A stretch of DNA of 64,000 bases from Delphinus delphis (Eukaryota > Chordata > Mammalia > Artiodactyla > Delphinidae), in contig NC_082697.1 of NCBI RefSeq assembly GCF_949987515.2, forward strand, positions 19,289,730 through 19,353,729, given 5' to 3'. Each line of letters starts with the position of its first letter. Positions within the stretch are counted from its first letter, which is position 1. Below the pieces are notes generated by a model that ran no database searches, was not told where the DNA came from, and saw only the letters and a program-made list of their open reading frames with translations. This document shows, piece after piece, positions 32,760 through 43,135 of this stretch. The translations under genes were made by a program, and so were the position numbers.

Positions 32760-33000
32760 AGCAGAGGCTCTGGAATCAGGCAGATCCTGGCTTGGTTTGG
32801 GCTCTGTGGTTGTGTTCTTGGCCGAGGCCCTGACCTCTTTCAACCAAGTCTCCCCACTTGACAAGTGGAGATAAAACTAATGTTTATTTTACTGCCTTCT
32901 TGAGAAAATATTGCGAGATTATTCACAATTAGCAATCTGTCTAATACTTGGTTCTTTGAAGGTATACATAAATGGTAGGTATTATAATTATTGCTGTTAT
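32760..33000 (+). repeat. MIR SINE
   Basis: 'gaggctctggaatcaggcag', 'tttgggctctgtggttgtgt', 'cccacttgacaagtggagat' and 'ggtaggtattataattattg' fit the sense MIR order over its whole length. Confidence 0.75.
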
Positions 33001-33490
33001 TATCACGTTCATAGTGGGTTATTATTTTCTACCTTCTCTGCCATCCGGATGGTTACATACTTGAAAATCTGAATCAAGGAGTTATTAACGGATACACTTT
33101 CTTTCCCTTCTGTAGGAGAGAGCTGTGGGACAAGAATCACTTCTCTCTGAAGTTGGGCCTGTGGATAAGTTAAGTCGTTGTTAAGTGGGACAGGAAGCCA
33201 GTTTGGGGCACCCTGTCCACTTAGGCCACGACAGTGATCAGGCGAGTCTGATGACTCCCTTGAACGCTCACATCCATGATGTATTCGGTGTCTGTAAGAG
33301 CATCTAGAGATGACTGTGGGGTGATCTCCTTCAAAGATCAGCATTATCATTCCCACCATTTGATAATCTGATGAACGCTATCTGTTCATCCTCTGTTCTG
33401 GGGACCAGACGTGTATAGAGGTTTTTACATATACCATTTTACTTGTAATTTCAGGCTAAACTCAGCCACAAACTTCATCATTAAGAACTT
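33001..33490. other. Single-copy sequence
   Basis: A 116-codon minus-strand frame (33009-33359) has no recognised domain. No gene called. Confidence 0.3.
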
Positions 33491-33494
33491 TAGA

Positions 33495-33610
33495 TTCAGC
33501 TGACGTTTGGTGATACCGGCTGGGTGCCTAGCATTGTGCTAGTTCAGTGGTGGATGCAGATACAGCTCTTGCTCTAAAGCGCTTGCACTGTTTTAAGGCA
33601 GGAAGTCATG
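33495..33610 (-). repeat. L2-type fragment, antisense
   Basis: 'ctgggtgcctagcattgtgc' followed by 'gatgcagatacagctcttgc' resembles the common L2-type segment also seen at 8050-8170. Confidence 0.45.
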
Positions 33611-33964
33611 AACTGGACAGACCGCAGACCACAGGGCAAACTGATCAGGGCCACATACAAGGGGCCCTTTAATTAAAGGGCTGTGGACCATCCATAGTGG
33701 GAGAAAATGTTCCTGCCTGGAGGTGGTGAGATTTATTAATCACCTGAGACCTGCAAAGACACCCAGTTCTGAGGCTGCTCTGGGTGAACTTACCATCTTG
33801 GGGCAAAGCCTCAACGTTACACTTTCTGTGAGTCTAAAATATCCGTATCACCCTGAGCCCAACCTACCTCCTCACCTCAGCTGGCCTTGGATGCAGTGGA
33901 GAGAGGCAGAGGTGGCTGGATTTTGCAGAAATCCTTCAAAGGGCCAAGCACCCTGGCAGACATA

Positions 33965-34045
33965 GAATACATACATATGTATATGTTTATATGTATACAT
34001 ACGCATGTATACATATGTATGTGTATATATATATATATATTTTGC
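33965..34045 (+). repeat. (ATACATATGT)n / (TA)n low-complexity tract
   Basis: Irregular atacatatgtat units then a (ta)n run. It encodes only Tyr/Ile/His/Thr strings in all frames. Confidence 0.9.
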
Positions 34046-34180
34046 AGTGAGCATTATTATATCCACTTTACTGCTGATAAAACTAAGGCTCAGAGAGTTT
34101 GAAAAATGTACTCAGAGTCACATAGGGGGAGGGCGGTGGGTTTAACTCCGAATTCCCAGTTTTTTCCATTACACAGGGTG
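34046..34180 (-). repeat. MIR SINE fragment, antisense
   Basis: 'actttactgctgataaaact' 'aaggctcagagagtttgaaa' and 'ggtttaactccgaattccca' are antisense MIR segments. Confidence 0.7.
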
Positions 34181-34254
34181 GGAAGGTAGGAAAAACATCT
34201 CAGTGTGGCTGCAAGTTGAAGATCAATGTCCCTGCCCACACATAACTCACAGTC

Positions 34255-34445
34255 AAATAAAGAGGTTCTTAACCTTTTAGGGAGAAGGGCCTGGTGTGGA
34301 AATAATTATGTAACTCTGAGAATCTCCCCAGAAAAATACTGGAAATCTTGCGTACAGTTTCAGAAGAATACTTGTACCCCTCCCCCCATTCCCTATCCTC
34401 AGCAGAGGCTCTGGGCTTCAAAATACCTTAAAAGCAGTAATTCCA
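34255..34445 (+). repeat. Probable hAT-like non-autonomous DNA repeat
   Basis: 'gaggttcttaaccttttagg' ... 'ctctgagaatctccccagaa' ... 'aaaatact' resembles a common mammalian DNA-transposon relic whose name I cannot give with confidence. The ends are not clear. Confidence 0.35.
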
Positions 34446-34550
34446 AGGTGCCCACGTCCTGGTAAAGAAAAGGGTGCCCAGTACTCTATTGGAACCCTCA
34501 TGAGAAGAAATACGTGTCAGTTGGAAAACCCACCCGTTCAGTGCTGGCTG

Positions 34551-34663
34551 CTTATAAGTGCTTATAAGGACACTGTGCAGGACGATTCATTGAAAGGACT
34601 CGAGCCATTCAGCCGGGTTCAGGGCCAGCTTCCCAGTGACCACACAGCAGAACAGCCACCATG
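34551..34663 (+). promoter_or_regulatory. TATA-like pair and Kozak-type ATG (candidate promoter/first exon)
   Basis: Two tandem copies of the palindrome cttataag (34551-34558 and 34561-34568) act as possible TATA boxes. About 95 bp downstream lies a textbook Kozak start, cagccaccatgaag (ATG at 34661), opening a 42-codon frame that starts MKGYGSVLCSQSR. Spacing is as expected for a TATA promoter with a 60-70 nt leader. The peptide is not recognised, no signal peptide is obvious, and chance is entirely possible. Confidence 0.2.
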
Positions 34664-34859
34664 AAGGGCTACGGGTCCGTTTTGTGTAGTCAGAGCAGAC
34701 CTCCAGGAGCTTTGCTGGTCAAGCTGGAGACGGGGTGTGATTCCCTGTGTAGAATACATCTGCTGGGGAAGCCGGGGGGAGAGTGAAATCCCACATCGTG
34801 CAGAGTATTTCCTTATTTGTTTTCAGTTTAAATTAGGAAGGTATTTCTTGGAGCTGGCA

Positions 34860-35100
34860 GAGTGGATTATGTATATATGTGTATGTGTATATATTTAGAG
34901 TTAAGTGTTATAGGGATTTTCAGGGTGTTGGTATGTTCTATTTTTAGATCTGTGTGCTGGTTACATGAATGTGTTCAGTTTGGGAAAACTCAGCGAGTTA
35001 TATACACTTAAGTATGTATATTATACTTTTCTATGCATTTATTATACATCTATATAGGTATATACTGTATGTGTATATATTTCTATATGTATATTAAAAT
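34860..35100 (+). repeat. TA-rich low-complexity sequence
   Basis: Irregular (tatatgtg)n and (tatata)n words. No gene. Confidence 0.75.
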
Positions 35101-36175
35101 GTTTTTAAAAAGAATGAAGCAAGCGATCTAAAACTTGACCTTTTATGGGGGAAATAATATAATTATCTAATGTAATTTAAATGCTTAAAGTCATGTCAGT
35201 CAAATGTCTGCCATATTAATTAAAAGATTCTGTGAACAAGGACCAAGACAGCATGATACATGTGAACACCCTGAACTGGGAGATGCAGCGGGATACAGTG
35301 ATTCCCTTACAGTGCATCCGACAGCAGGATGCTGGCCTCTCTCTGGGACCTGGAGTGACTGCAGCCCCTGCCACTCTCTGGGGCCCTGCCTCCTCACTCC
35401 TGACTTTGCCCTGCTGAGTCCTGGCTGCTATGAGCCACGAGGTCAGATTCATTCACCCTGACCTGCGCGGTCTTGCAGGCCCACCGGCTTGTGAAATGTG
35501 GAAGGAGTCTGCTGCCAGCTTCTTGGCAACATCTGCACTGGCGTGTTGGTGAGCAGCGTGCCAGTCCTGCCATTGCCTGGCTTTCTGATAGGCTCCATTC
35601 ATTCACAGGTGCTTCAATGTCCTGTTAGAAACTGCCCCGCCCACCTCTTGACCTTCTATGTCTAGTAAAGGGGCTGCACCCAGCTCCTTCTACCTCCCTG
35701 GTCTGATTGCTCCAAATTTCACTTCCTTGGCATACGAGCTGGACTTTGAACATGAGGTGTCAGTTGGACACCTAACGCAGCGACTTTTGTGCCTGACACC
35801 TCAGTTTCACCCTCACCAAGGCTCCAACTCACATGCATACCTTGTTTGGCTCAGCCACCAGCATCATTTCATTCCTTCCTCCCCTTCCTGGCAGCTCCGG
35901 CTGTTTGGCACCTGAGTTACGACATCCTGTGTCTCTATGCTTTAGGGAAGCTGCTGATTCCTGAAATAAGAAGGTCTGACTGAACTCCAGGAGGAAGAGA
36001 ACCCGAGTCAGAGCTGAGGTCCTAAGTCAGCAGCAGTAGCAACAATATGTGAACATAGGAGAGAAGGCAGGAGACTTGCACCACTGGACAGAGGAAATGC
36101 AACCCCCAGGGAAGGGAGCATAGGCAGGGGGCTGCCCAGGCTATCCCCAGAGACTCAGCCTGGTTGCTTTGTCTG
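35101..36175. other. Single-copy sequence
   Basis: Several short open frames (61-85 codons) overlap on both strands at 35200-35915, with no recognised domain. No gene called. Confidence 0.3.
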
Positions 36176-36177
36176 TT

Positions 36178-36195
36178 GGGGGAGGGGGGGAGGGG
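36178..36195 (+). repeat. G-rich tract, quadruplex-prone (plus strand)
   Basis: G5-A-G7-A-G4. Enough guanine runs for an intramolecular G-quadruplex. Confidence 0.8.
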
Positions 36196-36260
36196 AGAGT
36201 GAGACATAATGACACACAGTGATGGGTGTCTCTGCCTTTCACTCTCTATCACTGTGAACA

Positions 36261-36282
36261 CCCCCCACCCCCCACCCCCCCC
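36261..36282 (-). repeat. C-rich tract, quadruplex-prone on the minus strand
   Basis: C6-A-C6-A-C8 on the plus strand. It lies 65 bp from the G-rich tract on the same strand, with which it can also pair. Confidence 0.8.
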
Positions 36283-36494
36283 GCTGCCGGTTTAGTCCCC
36301 TATGTGTTTCTTTCTCTATTCGCTTCCCAAAGGATTTAAGGATGTCAACTCTCCATATGTCATGGATCATTTGGCTCAAAAATGCCCCCCAAAGACCCTG
36401 CAGAGCATAATTTCTACAAATATGTCTCAGAAGACACAACTCTCCAACGCTAAGGTCAGGTAGAGAACGACAAGTATGTTGCAGGATGTCAATA

Positions 36495-36640
36495 GATCTG
36501 CGTGACCTCTAACATGATTTAGCCTCTCTGAACCCATTTCCTCTTCATCTGTAAATGGTGATAATGATCACGGCCCTGCCTGATTCTCAGTGGTGAGGCC
36601 CAGGCAAGATGGGAGAGAGCCCTTAGTAAACTATAAAGAC
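36495..36640 (+). repeat. MIR SINE
   Basis: 'catttcctcttcatctgtaa' and 'atggtgataatgatcacggc' form the MIR core. Confidence 0.75.
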
Positions 36641-37190
36641 TTGTTCTGAGCAGAATGGAAACAACTTTCAGGAAATGAGATGCTGCTGGACTGCAAGAGC
36701 GTCGTGAAAGGCTCCGAGGAAGTGTCTCCAAGCCTAGCTTTTAAAATTGCTCTCACAACAGGCATGTAACCAAACCTGTGTAATGTCTCAGCTGCTGGTA
36801 GATGTCTTTGCTTTTCACTGTGAGGGCCTGATCCTGTTTCTTCCATCCTTCTCTAATTTCTCTATATTTCTTTCAGAATCCTGGACCTCTTACTTTTCTG
36901 ACATTTTTCTCTGTCTCCATCGTTTAAATTGTTTTTCCTCTCATTGCATTTGAAAAAAATTTAGAGTGATCAAGAATTCCATTCTTAACCTTCCATTGTT
37001 TCTCCCTCCTTTTGCTCAGTCTGGGTGATCTCACTCCCCCTGATCCAATCCTGAGAACCCCCAGATCCATAACACACCCCATTCTCTCCCTCAATTCCAA
37101 ACCCAGGTGTCTTCCTGTCAAAGAACCTCTTCTGTTACCCTGGAGTGCCCCTGACTGACCTCGTGAACTTCCCCCTCCAAACTCTTCTTC
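36641..37190. other. Single-copy sequence
   Basis: No gene or clear repeat. The region around 36990-37190 could be the 5' part of the L2 copy that follows. Confidence 0.3.
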
Positions 37191-37194
37191 CCGC

Positions 37195-37330
37195 TAAGCT
37201 TCTGTATCTTAGACGTACACGCCAGCCCGACTGGCTGAAAAATAAGTGTCCTCAAGGACAGCAACCACATCTGTCTCTTTTTCACTGTGGAATCTCAGTG
37301 TCTGGCCCTTGAGAGGGGTTCAGCAAATCT
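37195..37330 (+). repeat. L2 3' tail
   Basis: 'gtgtcctcaaggacagcaac', 'cacatctgtctctttttcac' and 'aatctcagtgtctggccctt' in L2 order. Confidence 0.6.
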
Positions 37331-37489
37331 TTTTTTTTTTTCTTTTAATATATAAAGAATGATCTCCCTCTGCCTCATTCTTTGTTAAATAATAATCAAA
37401 TAACAAAATTATATAAATTAGGCAGATAGAAGTTGGCATAGTGTGTAACACTACTTGAGTGCTCTCATGGATGCTGGACCTGTTGAGCA

Positions 37490-37680
37490 CTTCATATATT
37501 TATGTTATACATATATATATATAATATAAATATATGCATACATATTTAGATGTGCATATGCAAACACATATACACACGTATATATCTAGATATGTCTATG
37601 TGTATACATATGTGGTGTATATATGTGATATAGATGCATATATCTGAATATGTGTATGATTTATATATATATATACATTC
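37490..37680 (+). repeat. TA-rich low-complexity tract
   Basis: Long run of irregular tatata/catata words. No gene. Confidence 0.85.
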
Positions 37681-37765
37681 TTTAGATATGTTATTTACCC
37701 ATTGTACAGGTGAGTAAACTGATTTTATCTGTTGTTACAGATAACAGATGGTGGAACTGCGTTTG
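37670..37765 (-). repeat. MIR fragment, antisense
   Basis: 'tatttacccattgtacaggt' 'gagtaaactgattttatctg' resembles the antisense MIR centre. It ends just where the duplicated 16-mer begins. Confidence 0.5.
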
Positions 37766-37816
37766 TACTCCATTTCTCTTTTTTTTTTGTTGGAATGTAA
37801 TTTGTACTCCATTTCT
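37762..37816 (-). mobile_element. Probable ultra-short L1 insertion with 16-bp target-site duplication
   Basis: The 16-mer tttgtactccatttct occurs at 37762-37777 and again at 37801-37816. Between them are only 23 bp: a T-rich run followed by gttggaatgtaa. That matches the extreme 3' end of the cetartiodactyl L1 in antisense (compare 'tattggagtataat' at 44032-44045, about 11 of 14 bases). The layout is a poly-A tail plus about a dozen L1 bases between duplicated target sites. Confidence 0.55.
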
Positions 37817-38010
37817 AAGATTTACAAATACTAGTTCATTTAACACTTATAACAACCCTTTGTTGTTAGGAGTCAGGGGCTACTTCTTCCCCACTTTATA
37901 GTTGGGGAAACTGAGGTAGAGCGAGGTTAAAGGCTGGCTCAGGGTAAAGCGTAGTGCAGGATTTTTGCCCACACAGCCTAGGTCCAGAGTCGGTGCTATG
38001 CTGCCTTTCA
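37817..38010 (-). repeat. MIR SINE, antisense
   Basis: 'tagttcatttaacacttata', 'acaaccctttgttgttagga', 'gttggggaaactgaggtaga', and 'gtccagagtcggtgctatgc' give a near-complete antisense MIR. Confidence 0.88.
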
Positions 38011-38024
38011 AATGCTGAAGTTCT

Positions 38025-38409
38025 TGAAGTCTGTAAGTCTGTTTCTGTTTTGTAAATAAGTTCATTTGTATCATCTTTTTAGATTCCACATATAAGTGAT
38101 ATCATACGATACAAAAACAAATTTACGGTTACCAAAGGGGAAAGGTTAGGGGGAGGGATAAATTAGGAGTTTGGGATTAACATATATACACTACTATATA
38201 TAAAATAGATAATCAACAAGGACCTACTGTATAGCACAGGGAACTCTACATTACTCAGTATTCTGTAATAACCTATATGGGATAAGAACCTGAAAAAGAA
38301 TAGATATATGTATATGTATAACTGAATCACTTTGCTGTACACCTGAAACTAACACAACAGTGTAGATCAACTATCCTCCAATATAAAATAAAAATTAAAT
38401 TAAAAAAAG
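38025..38409 (+). mobile_element. 5'-inverted (twin-primed) L1 3' end
   Basis: 38025-38108 is L1 3' UTR in antisense ('gtctgtttctgttttgtaaa', also seen at 7738-7757). From about 38109 the next L1 segment is in sense ('acggttaccaaaggggaaag', 'tgtatagcacagggaactct') through to an A-rich tail ending at about 38409. In an intact L1 the two pieces are neighbours, so this is a single insertion with an inverted 5' part. A target-site duplication could not be found. Non-coding. Confidence 0.85.
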
Positions 38410-39335
38410 TTGAAATCCATATCATAACTACTCTGTTCCAACACCTCTACATCCCCCTGAGCCCAAGTCCCCTGCATATTACTTCTTAAGTAACTTCCAG
38501 TTTGTCTTTTTCTCTCCTGTATCAAGCACGGTGCATACAACACAAATCAGTGGGGTATGTTGAATAAGAAAATAAATGGGTAAGAAAAAAAGTAAATAAA
38601 GAGGTAAAAGTTCACATTTGCTTCAACTTCTTCAGTGGGACTACTTTCTCCATTTTATTTTTTCTAAAAGGAATTCTTTCTCCTACTTCATGTTTTATGG
38701 AGTTCAGCATCCCTTTCCAAAGATGACCCTCCTTATTCCTTCAGGCCTTGGTATCCATTATCATTTTTCCTTTAAACAGCTGATTGGAAACGATTTGTTT
38801 GCTTCGTACAGGTCATTTTTGTCTAGTGGCGAGGCCAAGTGTTTTATCCTGTGGGAATGCATTTTCATTTTTATAATGGAAGTCAATGGGAGTTAATAAA
38901 GGGAATGGAAAAAACACACCGCTGCCAACTGCTGAACTATGTATCCATTCCATCCCGAGAGCCCCACCTGTCCTCACCATGTGCCTCTTGGGGAATCCTA
39001 GGAGCAGCTGGATAGACATTATAGGAGACAGTGGTTATGTGACCATTTGGTCGGAGGGTGTCATGATCCTGGGAAAACTGGGGTGCTTCCAGTATACATC
39101 ACAGACCCCCTGGGGTACATCACTGCAAAGGGGTCACTGGTAGTCTTGGGATGTAGACCCTCAGCCTTCTTCTTAAACTCACCCCAACACTTGTGAAGCT
39201 GGAATTCACTTTCTATTTTTTTCTGTCTGAACCAATTCACAGCCACTACCATGCTCTGGAACCACCTTACTTAACACTTGTTTCTGAACTTCTACCATGC
39301 TAGGTGAGAGGCAAAGGGGCATTGAAGATATGACC
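38410..39335. other. Single-copy sequence
   Basis: No recognised gene or repeat. Confidence 0.3.
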
Positions 39336-39339
39336 CTGT

Positions 39340-39550
39340 GTAGAGCCAGACCTCCTGGAGTTTTAGTTCTAGCACTGAGGAACTAGAAGAAATTACTTAG
39401 TCCTCCATGGTCCCATATCCTCATCTGTAAAGAATGAGGAGTAATGATCCCTTTACCATGGGGCTTTTGCGAGAATTAAATGAGACACGGCTTTTAAAGC
39501 AGTGAACCTCCTGCTTGGCAGAAGCTTTGTGCTCATTGGGTATTACCTGG
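39340..39550 (+). repeat. MIR SINE
   Basis: 'catatcctcatctgtaaaga', 'atgatccctttaccatgggg' and 'gcgagaattaaatgagacac' in sense MIR order. Confidence 0.82.
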
Positions 39551-39602
39551 GATGATGATGGTGATAACGATGATCCTGATGATGATGTTGATGGTGGCGG
39601 TG
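39550..39602 (+). repeat. Degenerate (GAT)n trinucleotide tract
   Basis: Runs 'gatgatgatggtgataacga' and continues with gatgatgatg-type units directly after the MIR end, its likely origin. Confidence 0.85.
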
Positions 39603-40000
39603 AGGACGCTGTGTCGTGGAAGATATCGATACAAAGCTAACTCAGATGTGGTCCCTTTTTTCGAGACATTCACAAGCCGGTTGGAGCTATAGACATGCCC
39701 TCGTAGAGTCATGGGTGAGAAAGGTATAAATAAGAGGTACAACAGTTTGGCTGGCAGAAAGCATTCCTGCCCAAGGTTCTTCATAGAAGCGCTACTATCT
39801 AAGCTGGGCCCTTGAAATATATAAGCTTTGGGGGTGTGGGGACAGACTGATAGGACCAATGTTGTTGAAACCAAATCGAACCTGGCAATAACTCCTGAAA
39901 AGCTGAGATATTTTCACGTTGTCTTTGCTGCATGTCCTGCCATGAAAAATTGTGATTAGAATTTTACATTTATATAGCACATTTATTTTTAGAGGCTCCA
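39603..40000. other. Single-copy sequence
   Basis: No gene or named repeat recognised. Confidence 0.3.
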
Positions 40001-40260
40001 GGGATATTATTAAAAACTAAAACCTTCAGTTTTAATGTTGGTCTGTCTTGCAAAATATGTGCACCTTTTCTCCCAATGAGCTCTCTAACTCGTATGAGAG
40101 TTAGTGGGATGTTTGGACTAACTGTGAAATCTAAAATTATTCAGATATTAAAAATAAATATAAGTTTTAAGAAATCTTTCAAAAGTGAAGTGCATTGAAA
40201 AAGCCCTGGTAATAAAGCAATACTAATTATGCTCAGAATTGCCAGGGAGTTGGAGGGAAA
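40001..40260. other. Candidate conserved non-coding element C
   Basis: Repeat-free and AT-rich, with homeodomain/MEF2-like words: 'ctaaaattattcag', 'ttaaaaataaatataag', 'caatactaattatgctc'. It also holds a short palindromic pair 'ctctctaactc' / 'gagagttag'. Inferred by eye only. Confidence 0.22.
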
Positions 40261-40735
40261 AACATTTCAGGAAAAAATGTTGAGAGGAAGGGTATATTAA
40301 ATACACCGTCAGGGAATCTTTGGACCATCGTCCACTTTGGAGGCAAACAGCTGAGGCTCCTGTAAAACAGGCCAAGCAGTGGTTGAGAATGTCCACTGAG
40401 AATTGTGTAAAATACATTTCCGAGTGCCCAGTGCTACACCATGAACCCTGGATCATCAGAGTTCTGTGCTAGCAGGGCACTGTGGGTTATGATGTAATGA
40501 TCACGCCCCACTGTTACACGTGATACCTTCTTTAAGGGGATCCTATCTTACTGTGAGTAAAAAGCAAACTCTGCTGGTTTGGGATACAATAGCATCCTAT
40601 GAGTTTTAACACCACCAATTGTGCAGAAGAACTTAATCCTAACAGCCTGAGACAGAGGAAACACAGTAATTACACTGTCTAAAGTAGCCCCCTAAAAATT
40701 CCTTCACTGCTGCCCACTTATGCTGTACCTCACCA
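40261..40735. other. Single-copy sequence
   Basis: No gene or named repeat recognised. Confidence 0.3.
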
Positions 40736-40739
40736 CCTT

Positions 40740-40915
40740 GTTTTGTATATCAATTGTTTTTTCCTCACTGAAAGTGTTTAGTTTTGGGGGGCTGATGGTT
40801 TAGTATCCTTCTCCTCCACGGACTGTAGCTTTAGGTGTCCTTGACACTTAATAGAGTGTTGGACGCATAGTAGATCCTCAACAAAAATTGAATGAGTGTA
40901 TGAATAATGGGTCAT
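40740..40915 (+). repeat. L2 3' tail
   Basis: 'ttgacacttaatagagtgtt', 'acgcatagtagatcctcaac' and 'aaattgaatgagtgtatgaa' follow L2 order. Confidence 0.6.
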
Positions 40916-40994
40916 TGTCACAGTTTTTTCCCCTGCCTAAGAGCTTATTAACTTTTAGTTGGTCTACTACAATAATATTATTTGTAGTGACCTC

Positions 40995-41690
40995 TAACTT
41001 ATCTTTTACACTTGTGAAAACTTTTTAATTGAAATATATTCAAAAAAAGTGTACATAAGTGTACTTTTTCCAGTGCAATGTTTTTTTACAAACTGAACAA
41101 ATCTATGAAACCAGTTCCCAGATCCAGAAAAAGAAATTCACTAGCATCCCATAAGCCCTCTTGTTGCCTTCCTCCAAATCTACACTGCCCCCAACCAAGG
41201 GTAATCATTGTATCTAATAGTAAATTTTAGTTTTGCCTGTTTATACATAGGCTCATTTAATATGTACCCTTTTGAGTTTGTCTCTCATTCAGTATTATAA
41301 GATTTATCTATATTGTTGAGCACAGGCATAGAGCATTTAGTTGTATAGTAATCTATTGTGTGAACGTTTGGTAATTTATCCACAATGTACTACCCATTTA
41401 AGTAGCTTCCAGTTTGGGCTATGATGAATGTTGCTGCTGTACGGTCTTGTACATGACTTTGGGTACATGCATGTACATGTAGATGTTGGGTATATATCTG
41501 GGAAAGGAATTGCTGGGTTATAGGGCCTGCGGATGCTCAGTTTAATGGACACTGCCAAAAAGTTTTGCAAAATGGTTGTACTAATCAATACTTCCAGTAA
41601 TCGTAGTATATGAGAGTTTGGGTTACTCTACAGCCTTACAAGCACTTATTTCTTGTCTTTTTCATTTTATCGCAGTAGCTCTTTAGCAGC
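40995..41690 (-). mobile_element. Old L1M-type 3' end, antisense
   Basis: Typical antisense L1MC/L1ME tail: 'ttaattgaaatatattcaaa', 'catttaagtagcttccagtt', 'gggaaaggaattgctgggtt' and 'tgccaaaaagttttgcaaaa'. No coding capacity. Confidence 0.8.
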
Positions 41691-42145
41691 TCTGTCCATA
41701 TACAGTCTCTTGCCCTGTTATGTACAATACCTTCTCCTCCTGGTCTCTGGAGGGATTTGATGAAGTCAATACCTGGAATAGATGCTTCAGCAACTTACTA
41801 AGACTAAGCAGGGTTGCAAACTCAAATCTATCTGGGATATGTGGGAAGGGGACCAGCATAGGCAATATGGCATGGTGGGGTCTGTGGCTAAATAGGTAGT
41901 GTGTGTGCCATATTCAATGCAAACTCTAAAGACATTGATTTCTAATGATCAGGCCTGCCTGGTGGTCATGCGTTTAAAGCTCCTAATTCCTAAGAAAATG
42001 TCCAAACTCCTTCACCCAGATTTCAAAGTCTCTTCTGATCCCTGTGGTTTTTTGTTTGTTTGTTTGTTTTTTGTTTTTTTTCCCATTTGACTTGTTGCAG
42101 CCATTCTTCCATATGTACCTTTTACTTTTGCAAGAGTCAGCTCTG
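41691..42145. other. Single-copy or unassigned
   Basis: Includes a (tttg)n run at about 42049-42078. No gene. Confidence 0.3.
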
Positions 42146-42515
42146 AAACATCTCCTGAGTAGGTCATGTGTGCTCACACCTCCCTGCCCTTGAACACTCT
42201 GTCCTCTTGTTCTAGGGTGTCCTTTCTCCTTTGCCTGCCAAGTACATTCAGAGCCCTGCTCAGATGACCTGGTACAGCCTTCTTAATCCTGGTAGGAAGA
42301 GCTAATCCCATCTCACTTTATTTCTCACAGAACCTCGTTCTCTTTATTACCTGAAATCATTTGTTTACTTGCCTGTCTTCTAAGTTAGAACTTGAGCACT
42401 AGGATTTAAGTGACCAGGATTGTGCGTAAGTCATAATTATATCTTAAGGGGCCTAGCATAAGACTTGGGATCTAATAGATGCTCAATAAATACCTATTGA
42501 ATGAGTGAGAGGGAT
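42146..42515 (+). repeat. L2 3' region
   Basis: 'gggtgtcctttctcctttgc', 'ctcactttatttctcacaga', 'tttgtttacttgcctgtctt' and the tail 'gatgctcaataaatacctat' at 42480-42499 are sense L2. Confidence 0.8.
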
Positions 42516-42719
42516 AGGAATGTAGTCCCGGACCTTAGGTAGATGAGGGTTCTGCTGGGAAAATGTCATTTATTGTGGCAGATGGTATCAAACATATTAA
42601 AAATATAAAATACAAAATGCTGCTTGGTAAAGCTGGAAATAGAGCATGGAAGAGCATGATTGGATGAAGAAGAGAGTATAGGAAAGAATGCTTGAATAGT
42701 AGGACTTTTTAAACGGGGA

Positions 42720-42950
42720 GTACTCATTATAACAGGACTAGTTCCAGGCCTTGTTATAGTGCTTGCATGTAAATATTATGTAATTTGATTATCAAAATAA
42801 TTCTATAAGAAATAACCTCTATTTTACAGATGGTGAAATTGAGCACAGAGAGGTTAAGTAAACTTCCTCAAGGATGCACAGCTGTGGAAACAAGATTTGA
42901 ATCCAAAATGTCTGGTTTGTCTCAGAGTCTAAACCATCTTGCACATTGAC
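42720..42950 (-). repeat. MIR SINE, antisense
   Basis: 'ctctattttacagatggtga' 'aattgagcacagagaggtta' and 'caagatttgaatccaaaatg' are the antisense MIR core. Confidence 0.85.
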
Positions 42951-43034
42951 TCTAAATTACCTGTATTTCTCCCAATAATCCAGGAACATAGACAGAGCAA
43001 GCACTGACCCAACTTACTAGGTGATAAGCTCAGT

Positions 43035-43135
43035 ACTCATGGACTTATGTAACTTACCCACGACCATATAGCAATTTAGTGAAGGAGCTGGTATTCTCTG
43101 AATCCAGCATTCTTTCCACTCTTCCAAACTGTAGG
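43035..43135 (-). repeat. MIR fragment, antisense
   Basis: 'ccatatagcaatttagtgaa' 'ggagctggtattctctgaat' 'ccagcattctttccactctt' resembles the antisense MIR 5' half. Confidence 0.55.

Noticed and set aside
3875..41930. Similarity between 'atggtggggactgtggcaaa' near 3882 and 'catggtggggtctgtggcta' near 41871 as a shared element
   Set aside because: Limited to about 30 bp and consistent with chance or an old unnamed repeat.
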